A stretch of 64,000 nt of DNA from AV40 sp038230255. GTDB lineage: Bacteria; Verrucomicrobiota; Verrucomicrobiia; Chthoniobacterales; UBA10450. The position numbers and the translations under genes were made by a program. Below, one piece after another: positions 53,901 through 60,891 of the stretch (its first letter is position 1; every line of letters starts with the position of its first letter). The stretch lies in contig JBBRNP010000004.1 in NCBI GenBank assembly GCA_038230255.1, positions 186,001 through 250,000 of the forward strand, given 5' to 3'. Below the pieces are notes generated by a model. The model saw nothing but the letters and a program-made list of their open reading frames with translations, was not told the origin of the DNA and did no database searches.

Positions 53901-53933
53901 AAAGGCCGCTTCCTCGGAAGCGGCCTTTTTTTC
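53901..53933 (+). terminator. Rho-independent terminator after paralogue D
   Basis: AAAGGCCGCTTCC pairs perfectly with GGAAGCGGCCTTT around a two-base TC turn, followed by a T-rich run (TTTTTTCTTTT). It starts 20 bp after the stop codon at 53880. Confidence 0.93.
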
Positions 53934-53952
53934 TTTTCTAAATTAAAACGTA

Positions 53953-54064
53953 CGGACAATTGGTTACTTTCTGCAACTTCCGCGCAGACATTACCGTGAA
54001 TCGCTTGATCAACAGTTCCGATATTGGGCTCGTTCAGTCTCAATCGGGCACTGCCTTGCCCTGA
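53953..54064 (+). pseudogene. C-terminal relic of a fifth cassette protein
   Basis: Downstream of the terminator, one frame reads GQLVTFCNFRADITVNRLIN, then SSDIGLVQSQSGTALP and a stop (TGA, 54062-54064). This aligns with the end of the intact cassettes (GQPVTSSNFREDVTVNGLIN, then SSDIALVQSxSGTALP). The G of the Asn-Gly in the EF-hand-like loop is changed (VNRLIN) and there is no start codon or upstream body. It is therefore the decayed end of a further family member, or a cassette left behind by recombination. Confidence 0.8.
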
Positions 54065-54117
54065 CGAGTAATCGCAAATGACTTTGACAATGTCAGGCCA
54101 TGTCTGACTAGTCCCAC

Positions 54118-55095
54118 ATGAATGCAAATACGGTTTGCCATCGTGTATCTCGTCTCATCATTCCAACAATCTGCTCTGCCTATCTAAGTTTCCTCGGCAT
54201 CAATCATTCGATCCATGCCCAAACCGCCGCTTCCGAACACATTGTCGTCACTGGCGAATCGTTACCGAGCGCGTACGGAGCGCCGACCAGTTTTTCCCAA
54301 TCGCGTTTCTCGCCCATAACGAACGCTTACGTGCTTCCGCCGGGCGCAGTTTACGCCAGTCTCATTTACGAAGACGCGGTGGTGCATTTTCGCCGGCCCG
54401 ATCACGACTTCACTCAAGAGGTCGAACTCGGCCTGCCTTATCGCATTAACATCGCCATCGAAACCGACGTCGAACATTACGGCGACGAAACGCAGGTGCG
54501 GAGCTTCAGTATCGAAGCGCGTTACGCCTTTGCTGATTGGGGCAAGCTTCCGTTAAACCCGACCATTTTCGCCGAATACAAAGTCGGCGGCGGCAGAATC
54601 CTTCACGACGAAGGTCCGCCCACGCCTGCGCACAAATTTGGTCCCGGCGGTTTCGACACTTCGATGGATATCCCGGACGCTTACGAACTGCGCCTATTGC
54701 TCTCGGAAGATTTCTACGAGCGCGTCGAATGGGCCTTCAATCTTTTCTTCGAACAGGAAATGAGCGGAGATCGCGGCCGCGAGTGGGGTTTTGCCCAAAG
54801 CCTGGTGACTCCGTTTTGGCTGAGCCACGAAGAATTAAAAGGTGGAATGGAATTTTTGTTTCGCAGCTTCACCGACAAAGGCATTCGCGGTAAACCGTAC
54901 AACAGTTTTGTCATCGGACCGACTGCTGCCTGGCGACCAAGTCGAAACACACGCTTTGATATTTCGCCGTTGTTTGGCGTGAATCATAAATCGCCGGTGA
55001 TGCAATTGTTCGTTGTCTTTTCGTATTACTTTGGCGGTGGCTCGGGTGCCGCGGAAGAAGGCGGCGAAACGCCCGCTTCCACTCGCAACCGCTAA
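54118..55095 (+). CDS. Putative outer-membrane protein
   Basis: A 325-residue secreted protein with a signal peptide (LIIPTICSAYLSFLGINHSI, cleavage near IHAQTA). Alternating strands in the mature part (AVYASLIYEDAVVHFRRPDH, RINIAIETDVEHYGDETQVR, EWAFNLFFEQEMSGDRGREW) and the repeated return of aromatic ends (MQLFVVFSYYFGGGSG) suggest an outer-membrane beta-barrel. A C-terminal Gly/Glu/Ser-rich tail is unusual for a barrel. The family is not recognised. It lies 54 bp after the cassette relic and before the selenium locus, with no functional link visible. Confidence 0.75.
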   Translation: MNANTVCHRVSRLIIPTICSAYLSFLGINHSIHAQTAASEHIVVTGESLPSAYGAPTSFSQSRFSPITNAYVLPPGAVYASLIYEDAVVHFRRPDHDFTQEVELGLPYRINIAIETDVEHYGDETQVRSFSIEARYAFADWGKLPLNPTIFAEYKVGGGRILHDEGPPTPAHKFGPGGFDTSMDIPDAYELRLLLSEDFYERVEWAFNLFFEQEMSGDRGREWGFAQSLVTPFWLSHEELKGGMEFLFRSFTDKGIRGKPYNSFVIGPTAAWRPSRNTRFDISPLFGVNHKSPVMQLFVVFSYYFGGGSGAAEEGGETPASTRNR

Positions 55096-55139
55096 CCGGG
55101 CGGTAGAGGCAGTCCGGCGAAGCGCCTGTTTTGTTAAAT

Positions 55140-55158
55140 GCCAGTGCGGCTCGCACCT
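55140..55158 (+). repeat. 19-bp repeat shared with the inside of selB
   Basis: GCCAGTGCGGCTCGCACCT here is identical to 58468-58486, which lies inside the selB coding region. The surrounding gap 55096-55210 also contains GGTAGAGGCAGTCCGGCGAA, another repeat-like string, and no gene. Confidence 0.75.
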
Positions 55159-55210
55159 TGACCGTCTGTCCTGACTTCCGTACCATTTTCAGCGGAAAGG
55201 AGCCCACCGG

Positions 55211-55447
55211 GTGAAGACTGAAGTCTCGATCGAATATTGCGTCGTTTGAAACTACACGCCGAAGGCCGTCAGTTTGGCGACCAAAATTCTTGAACTCGGC
55301 GAACGCATCAAATCGCTCACGCTCATTCCTTCGGGCGGCGGCGCTTTTGAAATTCGCGCCAATGGCAAACTGCTCCACTCCAAACTCGATTCCGGCGACT
55401 GGCCGGACTTCGACGCCATCGTCGCCGCGATCAAAAAGCTCAAATAA
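55211..55447 (+). CDS. Rdx/SelW-type selenoprotein with in-frame TGA (Sec13)
   Basis: A 78-residue thioredoxin-fold protein when TGA at 55247-55249 is read as selenocysteine. From GTG 55211 (AAGGAG Shine-Dalgarno 9 nt before) the frame gives VKTEVSIEYCVVUNYTPKAV and continues to TAA at 55445-55447. Cys10 and Sec13 form the CxxU redox motif at the end of the first strand, the position used by SelW/SelT/SelH (Rdx) proteins; the rest (SLTLIPSGGGAFEIRANGK, HSKLDSGDWPDFDAIVAAIK) matches the short Rdx fold. Such proteins are thought to act in thiol redox reactions. It directly precedes tRNA-Sec, selD, selA and selB. After the TGA, CGCC (55257-55260) can pair with GGCG (55276-55279), a candidate SECIS stem, not a proven one. 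An ordinary gene caller would miss this gene. Confidence 0.88.
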
Positions 55448-55454
55448 TCTTTCC

Positions 55455-55516
55455 TGGAGGGACACGCGCCGTCGTGTCCCAAATATTTTGGCGCCGACAG
55501 CGCGGACGCCCTCCAA
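55455..55516. repeat. 62-bp palindromic element, second copy inside selA
   Basis: The element begins TGGAGGGACACGCGCCGTCG and ends GACGCCCTCCAA, with two internal hairpins (GGACAC/GTGTCC-type and GGCGCC-type). Its reverse complement is nearly the same as 57333-57392 in the selA coding region. It lies 7 bp after the selenoprotein stop, so it could also act as its transcript end. The rest of the gap 55517-55608 holds G/C-rich repeat fragments and no gene. Confidence 0.8.
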
Positions 55517-55608
55517 CTCTGGAGTTCGACGTTGGGCGTTGGGCGTTGAGCGCCTGCCACGCCGTAGCCTGGCGAAGGCGGGTTGGGCGTTTTCTTTTTC
55601 CTTCTTCC

Positions 55609-55698
55609 GGAGAGTGAAGGGTGCCTGGTGGCCCTCGCGGTCTTCAAAACCGTGGTCGGTTCGCAAGAGCCGGGGCAGGTTCGATTCCTGTCCTCTCC
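55609..55698 (+). tRNA. selC: tRNA-Sec (anticodon TCA)
   Basis: A 90-nt tRNA with the features of selenocysteine tRNA. The acceptor stem GGAGAG pairs with CTCTCC; the anticodon loop CTTCAAA (55642-55648) holds TCA at 55644-55646 on the stem GCGGT/ACCGT; a long variable arm (GGTCGGTTCGCAAGAGCC) and a T-arm with TTCGATT follow. The 3' CCA is not encoded. It reads UGA and sits between the selenoprotein gene and selD. A protein reading frame across this region is a shadow. Confidence 0.93.
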
Positions 55699-55746
55699 GC
55701 CGTTCCATTTTAGATTTTCGATTTTCGATTTTCGACTGCGTTGTAG

Positions 55747-55800
55747 CTGCCGCCGTCCCTGGCGGCAGTTCTTCTGTAGAGGCCGCCGTCCCCGGGCGGC
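55747..55800. repeat. Two short G/C hairpins before selD
   Basis: CTGCCGCC (55747-55754) pairs perfectly with GGCGGCAG (55761-55768), and GCCGCC (55782-55787) with GGCGGC at 55795-55800. Both carry the GTCCC loop core, so they look like two units of one REP-like family. They are preceded by three tandem copies of GATTTTC near 55713-55735. Confidence 0.55.
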
Positions 55801-55826
55801 AAAAGAGTTACGAAAGGAGGTGAATC

Positions 55827-56879
55827 GTGTCGCGCGAACAAATCCGTAAGCTGACCTCGCTATCGTCCTGCGCCGGTTGAGCAGCCAAATTGAGCCAACA
55901 GGCCTTGGCGCAAGTTTTGCGTCAGCTACCAGCTTATCGAAACGCGAACGTGGTCGTTAACTCGAGCACGTTCGACGACGCCGGCGTTTACCGTTTGGAT
56001 CGACATCGCGCTCTCGTGCAGACCGTGGATTTCTTCACCCCAATCGTCGACGACCCGTTCGCTTACGGACAAATCGCGACCGCCAATGCGCTCTCGGATG
56101 TTTTTGCAATGGGCGGTCGCCCGATCACTGCTCTTAATATAATGGGATTCCCGATCAATCTCGTTTCGCCGAAAACCATCGCCGCCATTTTGCGCGGTGG
56201 CCTGGAAAAAGCCGCTGAAGCTGGGTGCGCCATCATCGGCGGACATTCCATTCGCAATCCGGAGCCAATCTACGGTCTCGCCGTCACTGGAGTTGTCGAT
56301 CTTCGAAATATTCTCGCCAACGAAAACGCGCGACCGGGCGACCTGCTCGTCCTGACCAAGCCTCTCGGCACTGGCATCGCGACCACCGCAATCAAGCGCG
56401 GACTTGCCTCGCGCGGCCTCGAGAAAAAAGTCATCGCCTTGATGTCGCTGACAAATTCCGTCGGCGCCGAGCTGGCCGAAAAACACCTTGTCCGCGCGGC
56501 GACCGACGTCACCGGCTTCGGATTACTCGGTCATCTCTCCAACATCTGCCGCGCGAGCAAGGTCACGGCCGAGATATTCTCCAACGATGTGCCGGCGATC
56601 AGCGACGAGATTTTCAAACTGATCGAGCACGACTGCATCCCCGGCGGAACGCGCGACAATTTGAAAGCCGCAACAAAAATCGCCGATTTGAAATCGGCAT
56701 CGCCAGTTCAGCGAACTTTGCTCACGGATGCGCAGACCAGCGGAGGCTTGTTGCTCTGCGTTGCCGAATCGGCGCTGCCAAAAGTTCTTCGCGTTTTAAA
56801 GAAGGCTAAGACGCCTTGCGCGGCCGTCATCGGCCGTATGACTCGCCTGCAAAAGAAGCTGATATGCACGGCAAAGTGA
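55827..56879 (+). CDS. selD: Selenide, water dikinase containing selenocysteine (Sec18)
   Basis: A 350-residue ATP-dependent enzyme making selenophosphate. Starting at TTG 55890 would lose the catalytic N-terminus; instead GTG 55827 has a full AGGAGG Shine-Dalgarno (55815-55820) and the frame runs SREQIRKLTSLSSCAGUAAK through TGA at 55878-55880. The U is three residues before Lys, exactly where E. coli SelD has catalytic Cys17 before Lys20. The body shows ALVQTVDFFTPIVDDPFAYG, ATANALSDVFAMGGRP and TDVTGFGLLGHLSNICRASK, all standard for SelD. The protein thus needs its own product to be made, as known for several SelD selenoproteins. A candidate SECIS hairpin is at 55894-55909. Its end overlaps selA by 16 nt. 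Confidence 0.92.
55894..55909 (+). promoter_or_regulatory. Candidate bacterial SECIS hairpin in selD
   Basis: GCCAA (55894-55898) pairs with TTGGC (55905-55909) around the loop CAGGCC, whose G pair lies about 21-22 nt after the TGA. Bacterial SECIS elements lie just downstream of the UGA with a G in the apical loop, so place and shape fit, but the stem is short and only SelB binding or function tests would prove it. Confidence 0.45.
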
Positions 56880-58282
56880 AATCGCGCTCGCGTCGCGCCA
56901 TCCCGGCGGTGAACAAGGTTCTCGACTCGATAGGACAAATAGATTTGCCGCGTCCGCTGATTGTCGATCTTGTTCGAGAGGAACTGGCCAAGCTTCGTCG
57001 GCAACGTCAGATCTCGGAGTTCAGCACGATTGTCGATCTTGTTCGCGCCTCGATCGAGAAGCTTCGCGCCAGCCGGATTCAACCGGTGATCAATGGCACC
57101 GGCATCGTCATTCATACCAACCTCGGCCGGTCTCCCCTTCCGCAGGGCGCCGGCGAAGTGCTCCGGAACGTTGCCTCCTCTTATAATAATCTGGAGCTCG
57201 ACCTTACCAGCGGCGACCGCAGCACCCGCGGCGCTTACTTGGAGCGCGCGCTCGCCCTCCTCTGCCAGGCGGAAGCGGCCACCATCGTAAACAATTGCGC
57301 TGCCGCTCTGGTTTTGATTGTTCGTCATTTCGTTGGAGGGCGCCGCGCTGTCGGCGCCCACAAATCGGACACGACAGCGCGTGTCCCTCCAAACGAAGTC
57401 ATCATCTCTCGCGGCGAACTGGTTCAGATCGGCGGAGGCTTTCGCATCGGCGAAATCCTGGAGGCGAGCGGCGTGAAATTGCGCGAAGTCGGCGCTACCA
57501 ACAAAACGACGCTCGCAGATTATGCCCGCGCCATCGGCAAACAGACCGCGCTCATTCTCAAGGTTCATCGGAGCAACTTTTTCATGAGCGGCTTCGTCGA
57601 CTCGGTTTCAACTACGGAACTTTCAACTCTCGCGCGCAAAAAACGCGTTCCATTTGTGGAAGACCTGGGAAGCGGCGCGATGAGCGCCACCGAGCAAATC
57701 GGATTGCATCATCACGAACCAATGCCAGCCGAAGCTTTGAAAGATGGAGCCGACCTTGTTTGTTTTAGCGGCGACAAACTTTTCGGCGGCCCGCAGGCCG
57801 GAATCATTGCCGGCCGGAAACGATTGATTGCCGCCCTCAAAAGCGAACCGCTCTTTCGTGCGCTGCGGTGCGACAAATTAGTTTTCGCCGCGCTGCAAAC
57901 GACGGTCGATCTTCACCTCAATCAAGTGACGAGCGAAATTCCCGCGCTCGCTCTTCTCCAAATTCCAAAAGACGAATTGCGCGCCCGGGCAGCTGCGATC
58001 GTAACTCGTCTCCAGGGATTGCCCGTGAAAATCCTGATCGGCAGCGGAACGTCGAAAATTGGTGGCGGCACCTTGCCGAAATCGATTTTGCCCTCGATCA
58101 CACTCGATTTTCTGCCAGAGGACGGCTCGATCCAGGATTTTGCGCGCACCCTGCGCCGTTCCATTCCTCCCGTCATCGGCTACATCGGTGACGGTCGCTT
58201 CAAACTCGATTTGCGCACGATCTTTTCACACCAGGACGATCTCGTCATTGATGCCATTCGCACCGCATGCACGACTCGGTGA
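56864..58282 (+). CDS. selA: L-seryl-tRNA(Sec) selenium transferase
   Basis: A 472-residue PLP enzyme converting Ser-tRNA(Sec) to Sec-tRNA(Sec). Conserved blocks: RAIPAVNKVLDSIG, QPVINGTGIVIHTNLGRSPL, EAATIVNNCAAALVLIV, FVEDLGSGAM and the PLP-lysine region FSGDKLFGGPQAGIIAGRK. A frame from 56816 exists but ATG 56864 has an AAGAAG Shine-Dalgarno and begins like other SelA proteins. Residues about 157-177 (FVGGRRAVGAHKSDTTARVP) are an insertion between conserved strands, encoded by the palindromic element at 57333-57392. Two GTCGATCTT words fall in its N-terminal region. It overlaps selD by 16 nt and selB by 16 nt, so the three sel genes are co-translated. Confidence 0.95.
   Translation: MHGKVKSRSRRAIPAVNKVLDSIGQIDLPRPLIVDLVREELAKLRRQRQISEFSTIVDLVRASIEKLRASRIQPVINGTGIVIHTNLGRSPLPQGAGEVLRNVASSYNNLELDLTSGDRSTRGAYLERALALLCQAEAATIVNNCAAALVLIVRHFVGGRRAVGAHKSDTTARVPPNEVIISRGELVQIGGGFRIGEILEASGVKLREVGATNKTTLADYARAIGKQTALILKVHRSNFFMSGFVDSVSTTELSTLARKKRVPFVEDLGSGAMSATEQIGLHHHEPMPAEALKDGADLVCFSGDKLFGGPQAGIIAGRKRLIAALKSEPLFRALRCDKLVFAALQTTVDLHLNQVTSEIPALALLQIPKDELRARAAAIVTRLQGLPVKILIGSGTSKIGGGTLPKSILPSITLDFLPEDGSIQDFARTLRRSIPPVIGYIGDGRFKLDLRTIFSHQDDLVIDAIRTACTTR
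57333..57392. repeat. Palindromic element inserted in frame in selA
   Basis: The 60-bp element has 8-bp terminal arms TTGGAGGG and CCCTCCAA, the internal hairpins GGCGCC...GGCGCC and GGACAC...GTGTCC, and the inverted pair GCGCTGTC/GACAGCGC. Its reverse complement closely matches the intergenic copy at 55455-55516. Because it is a multiple of three and has no stop in this frame, it adds about 20 residues to SelA without breaking it. Confidence 0.85.
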
Positions 58283-60267
58283 CAAATTTCATTCTCGCGA
58301 CCGCAGGCCACGTCGATCATGGCAAGAGCGCACTCGTCAAAGCGCTCACTGGGACGGACCCCGACCGCCTACCGGAAGAAAAAGCCCGAGGCATTACGAT
58401 CGACTTGGGTTTTGCAAATCTTCAGCTTCCCGCTCCGCTCTCAACTCTCAACAAAGGCCAGTCTAACGCCAGTGCGGCTCGCACCTCGGACCAACCCTCA
58501 ACTTTTTCTGTCGGCATGGTCGATGTTCCGGGTCACGAAGATTTCGTTCGTAACATGATCGCTGGAGTCGGTTCGATCGATCTCGCGCTCCTTGTTGTTG
58601 CCGCCGACGACGGATGGATGCCGCAAACGGAAGAGCACTTGGAGATTCTGCTTTATCTCGGTTTAGAACGGATCGTGGTCGCGCTCACGAAAAGCGATCT
58701 CGGCAAGATCGACAATGTCACCAGCCAAATCCGCGAGAAACTCAGTGAAACGAAATTCACCAACGCGCCGGTTATTCCTACGTCCGTTCGGACCGGTGAA
58801 GGACTGGAAGACTTGAAGAGCGCGATTTCGTCCGAGCTCGCGAATTTGCCGCCACCGCGCGACATCGGCAAATCGAGATTGTTCGTCGATCGCGCATTCA
58901 CGTTGCGCGGAATCGGCAGCGTCGTTACCGGAACGCTCACCGGTGGAACGTTGCGGGCCGGCGACAATATCTTTGCTCAGCCCAAGGACATCTCCGCTCG
59001 CATTCGCTCGGTGCAGACTCACGGCCGTGATGTCGACGTGGTCGGACCGGGAACACGCACCGCGATCAACCTGCCGGATCTGGAAATCGGGACCGATGTG
59101 AAACGCGGCGATGTCATTACCACTCAGCGATTTGAGCCGAGCTCTACGTTGGACGTCCTCCTCACCCGCTCGACGCGTTTGCAACGCGCTGTGCCGATCA
59201 AGCCGGGCACGTCGGCCTACATCCACCACGGCACAACCCGCGTGCTCGCGAAAGTAATTTTGGCGGAAGCTCATCCGCTCGGCGCAGGCGAGAGCGCGAT
59301 CGCACAGCTCCGGTTGAACATCCCATTGCTCGCATTCGTGGGTGACCGGGTGACGTTGCGCGACGCGTCCGAACAGCACACAATCGCGGGCGGCGTTGTT
59401 TTCAACGTAGATTCAAATCCGAAAGATTTCCGGCGGACTCCGGAAGTCACGCGCCTCGCGACACGCGCAGTCGCTCCCGCCGATGTCGATCTTGCCGTTT
59501 GGACGGAGTTCGGGCGGACCGGCGTGATAGAACCTTCTCACTTACTCGAGCGGTCGCACTTCAGCGCCGTGGAGATTGCGCAAGCTTTGCAGCGGTTGTC
59601 TCATCACGGCGAAATTTTCCTGTCCGACAATGTTGGCGCAAAAATGCTGGTCTGGCTTGATTTACGCGAACGTGCCGCGCGAATTATCGACACAGCTCAT
59701 CGAACGCATCCGGAGCGGCGCGGCCTCGAACTGAACGAGCTGCGCGCCGACCTAAACTCAATTTCGCCGGCCGTTTTCGACGCGCTGATGGTCGATCTTT
59801 GCCGAAGCGATTTTGTTCGCACGGGATCGATGATAGCGCGGGGGTCGCACCGCGCCAGCTTGCCACCGGATTTGAAAGCTGCGGCGGAAAAGATTCGCGC
59901 CGGGCTGTCTGCAAAACCGTTCGATCCACCGGCGCGAGAAGCTATTGCGGCCAAAAACGACGCCGCATTTCGGTTTCTGATCAACGACGGCGAGATCGTT
60001 GAAATCACGCCGGAAGTCGTGCTTCTCCGCGAGAGCATCGAGCAAATGAAAGCCCAGGTTGTCGCGTTCATTTCCACCAATGGCCCGGCCACGGCGAGTC
60101 AGCTCCGTGAAAAGATCGGCACTTCGCGACGCGTTATCATTCCTTTCCTGGAATACCTGGATCGCATCGGCGTGACTCGGCGCGTTGGCGACACGCGAAC
60201 CCTCATACGTCCTATCCGACCTATAGGACTTATCTCGCCACGCGACCCCGCAGGGCATAAACTTTGA
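58267..60267 (+). CDS. selB: Selenocysteine-specific elongation factor SelB
   Basis: A 666-residue GTPase that delivers Sec-tRNA(Sec) to UGA codons with a SECIS. G1 is ILATAGHVDHGKSALVKALT, the switch region PEEKARGITIDLGFA, G3 MVDVPGHEDF, and the base-recognition motif ALTKSDLGKID. EF-Tu-like domains II/III follow (FTLRGIGSVVTGTLTGGTL), then winged-helix domains for SECIS binding (VAFISTNGPATASQLREKIG near the C-terminus). Between the switch region and G3, residues ~60-78 (LSTLNKGQSNASAARTSDQP) are an extra Ser/Asn-rich insertion overlapping the repeat shared with 55140-55158. The C-terminal residues (RPIRPIGLISPRDPAGHKL) also look repeat-derived (GTCCTATCCGACCTATAGGA). It starts 16 nt before the selA stop. 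Confidence 0.95.
   Translation: MHDSVTNFILATAGHVDHGKSALVKALTGTDPDRLPEEKARGITIDLGFANLQLPAPLSTLNKGQSNASAARTSDQPSTFSVGMVDVPGHEDFVRNMIAGVGSIDLALLVVAADDGWMPQTEEHLEILLYLGLERIVVALTKSDLGKIDNVTSQIREKLSETKFTNAPVIPTSVRTGEGLEDLKSAISSELANLPPPRDIGKSRLFVDRAFTLRGIGSVVTGTLTGGTLRAGDNIFAQPKDISARIRSVQTHGRDVDVVGPGTRTAINLPDLEIGTDVKRGDVITTQRFEPSSTLDVLLTRSTRLQRAVPIKPGTSAYIHHGTTRVLAKVILAEAHPLGAGESAIAQLRLNIPLLAFVGDRVTLRDASEQHTIAGGVVFNVDSNPKDFRRTPEVTRLATRAVAPADVDLAVWTEFGRTGVIEPSHLLERSHFSAVEIAQALQRLSHHGEIFLSDNVGAKMLVWLDLRERAARIIDTAHRTHPERRGLELNELRADLNSISPAVFDALMVDLCRSDFVRTGSMIARGSHRASLPPDLKAAAEKIRAGLSAKPFDPPAREAIAAKNDAAFRFLINDGEIVEITPEVVLLRESIEQMKAQVVAFISTNGPATASQLREKIGTSRRVIIPFLEYLDRIGVTRRVGDTRTLIRPIRPIGLISPRDPAGHKL
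58468..58486 (+). repeat. 19-bp repeat inside selB
   Basis: Identical to 55140-55158. It encodes part of the unusual insert between the SelB switch region and the DVPGHE motif, so the repeat has entered the reading frame of an essential GTPase domain without a frameshift. Confidence 0.8.
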
Positions 60268-60851
60268 TGCCGATGAGAAAAGTCGTCCCCCCGAACGACG
60301 GTTTCATTCCGCCGCACGGCGGATACGCGGGCCTCCTTGCCTACCAAAAAGCAAACATCGTCTTCCAAGGCACGACGCGTTTTTGCCAGCGATTTCTTAG
60401 AAGAAGGGACCGCACCATCGACCAAATGGTCCAGGCCGCCCGTTCCGGGAAACAAAACATTGTCGAGGGCAGTAAAATTTCCGGCACATCCAAAGAAGCC
60501 GAAATTAAGCTAATTAATGTGGCTCGCGCGAGTTTGGAAGAATTGCTTGAAGATTATAAAGATTTTCTGCGCGTGCACGCACACAAGCTGTGGCCAAAGG
60601 ACAGCCGCGAGGCGCTGTTCGTTCGCAAGCTTGGCGCGAAGAAAGATACGTCCTATACGGCCTATGAGACATATATCGAAACACGGCCAAGCGAAGTGGT
60701 AGCTAATATTCTCATCTGTCTCATCCACCAGACCAACTACCTGCTCGACCAATTGCTCCGCAAACTCGAGAAAGATTTTCTGAACGAAGGCGGTCTCCGC
60801 GAGCGCATGACTCGCGCCCGATTGGCGACGCGAGCAAAACAAAATCATTAG
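60267..60851 (+). CDS. Four-helix-bundle protein (ribosomal-intervening-sequence/S23-like family)
   Basis: A 194-residue mostly helical protein of the four-helix-bundle suffix-domain group. The family signature is visible in LLAYQKANIVFQGTTRFCQR, QMVQAARSGKQNIVEGSKIS and ASLEELLEDYKDFLR, ending ILICLIHQTNYLLDQLLRKL. Members are found near rRNA intervening sequences and in many isolated operons; their role is not settled. ATG at 60267 overlaps the selB stop (TGATG), so it is translated with the selenium genes, though no selenium role is known for the family. It has no in-frame TGA. Confidence 0.85.
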   Translation: MPMRKVVPPNDGFIPPHGGYAGLLAYQKANIVFQGTTRFCQRFLRRRDRTIDQMVQAARSGKQNIVEGSKISGTSKEAEIKLINVARASLEELLEDYKDFLRVHAHKLWPKDSREALFVRKLGAKKDTSYTAYETYIETRPSEVVANILICLIHQTNYLLDQLLRKLEKDFLNEGGLRERMTRARLATRAKQNH

Positions 60852-60891
60852 CGGCGTTTGATTCATACGCCGCATCTGTCCCATTAGTCTA

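Noticed and set aside
55247..55249. TGA taken as evidence of a broken gene
   Set aside because: The reading frame continues intact with Rdx-type sequence on both sides, the TGA falls at the U of CxxU, and the full Sec machinery follows.
54911..55708. Minus-strand frame of 265 codons
   Set aside because: Antisense to the outer-membrane protein end, the selenoprotein and tRNA-Sec; no recognisable domain.
55290..55823. Plus-strand reading frame of 177 codons
   Set aside because: It runs across tRNA-Sec and repeat elements, is in another frame than the selenoprotein, and has biased low-complexity composition.
56708..57568. Minus-strand frame of 286 codons
   Set aside because: Antisense to selD and selA.
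60650..60700. Repeat insertion in the four-helix-bundle gene (GTCCTATACGGCCTATGAGA)
   Set aside because: It resembles the string at the selB end, but the peptide YTAYETYIE fits the family at this place, so chance or native sequence is more likely.
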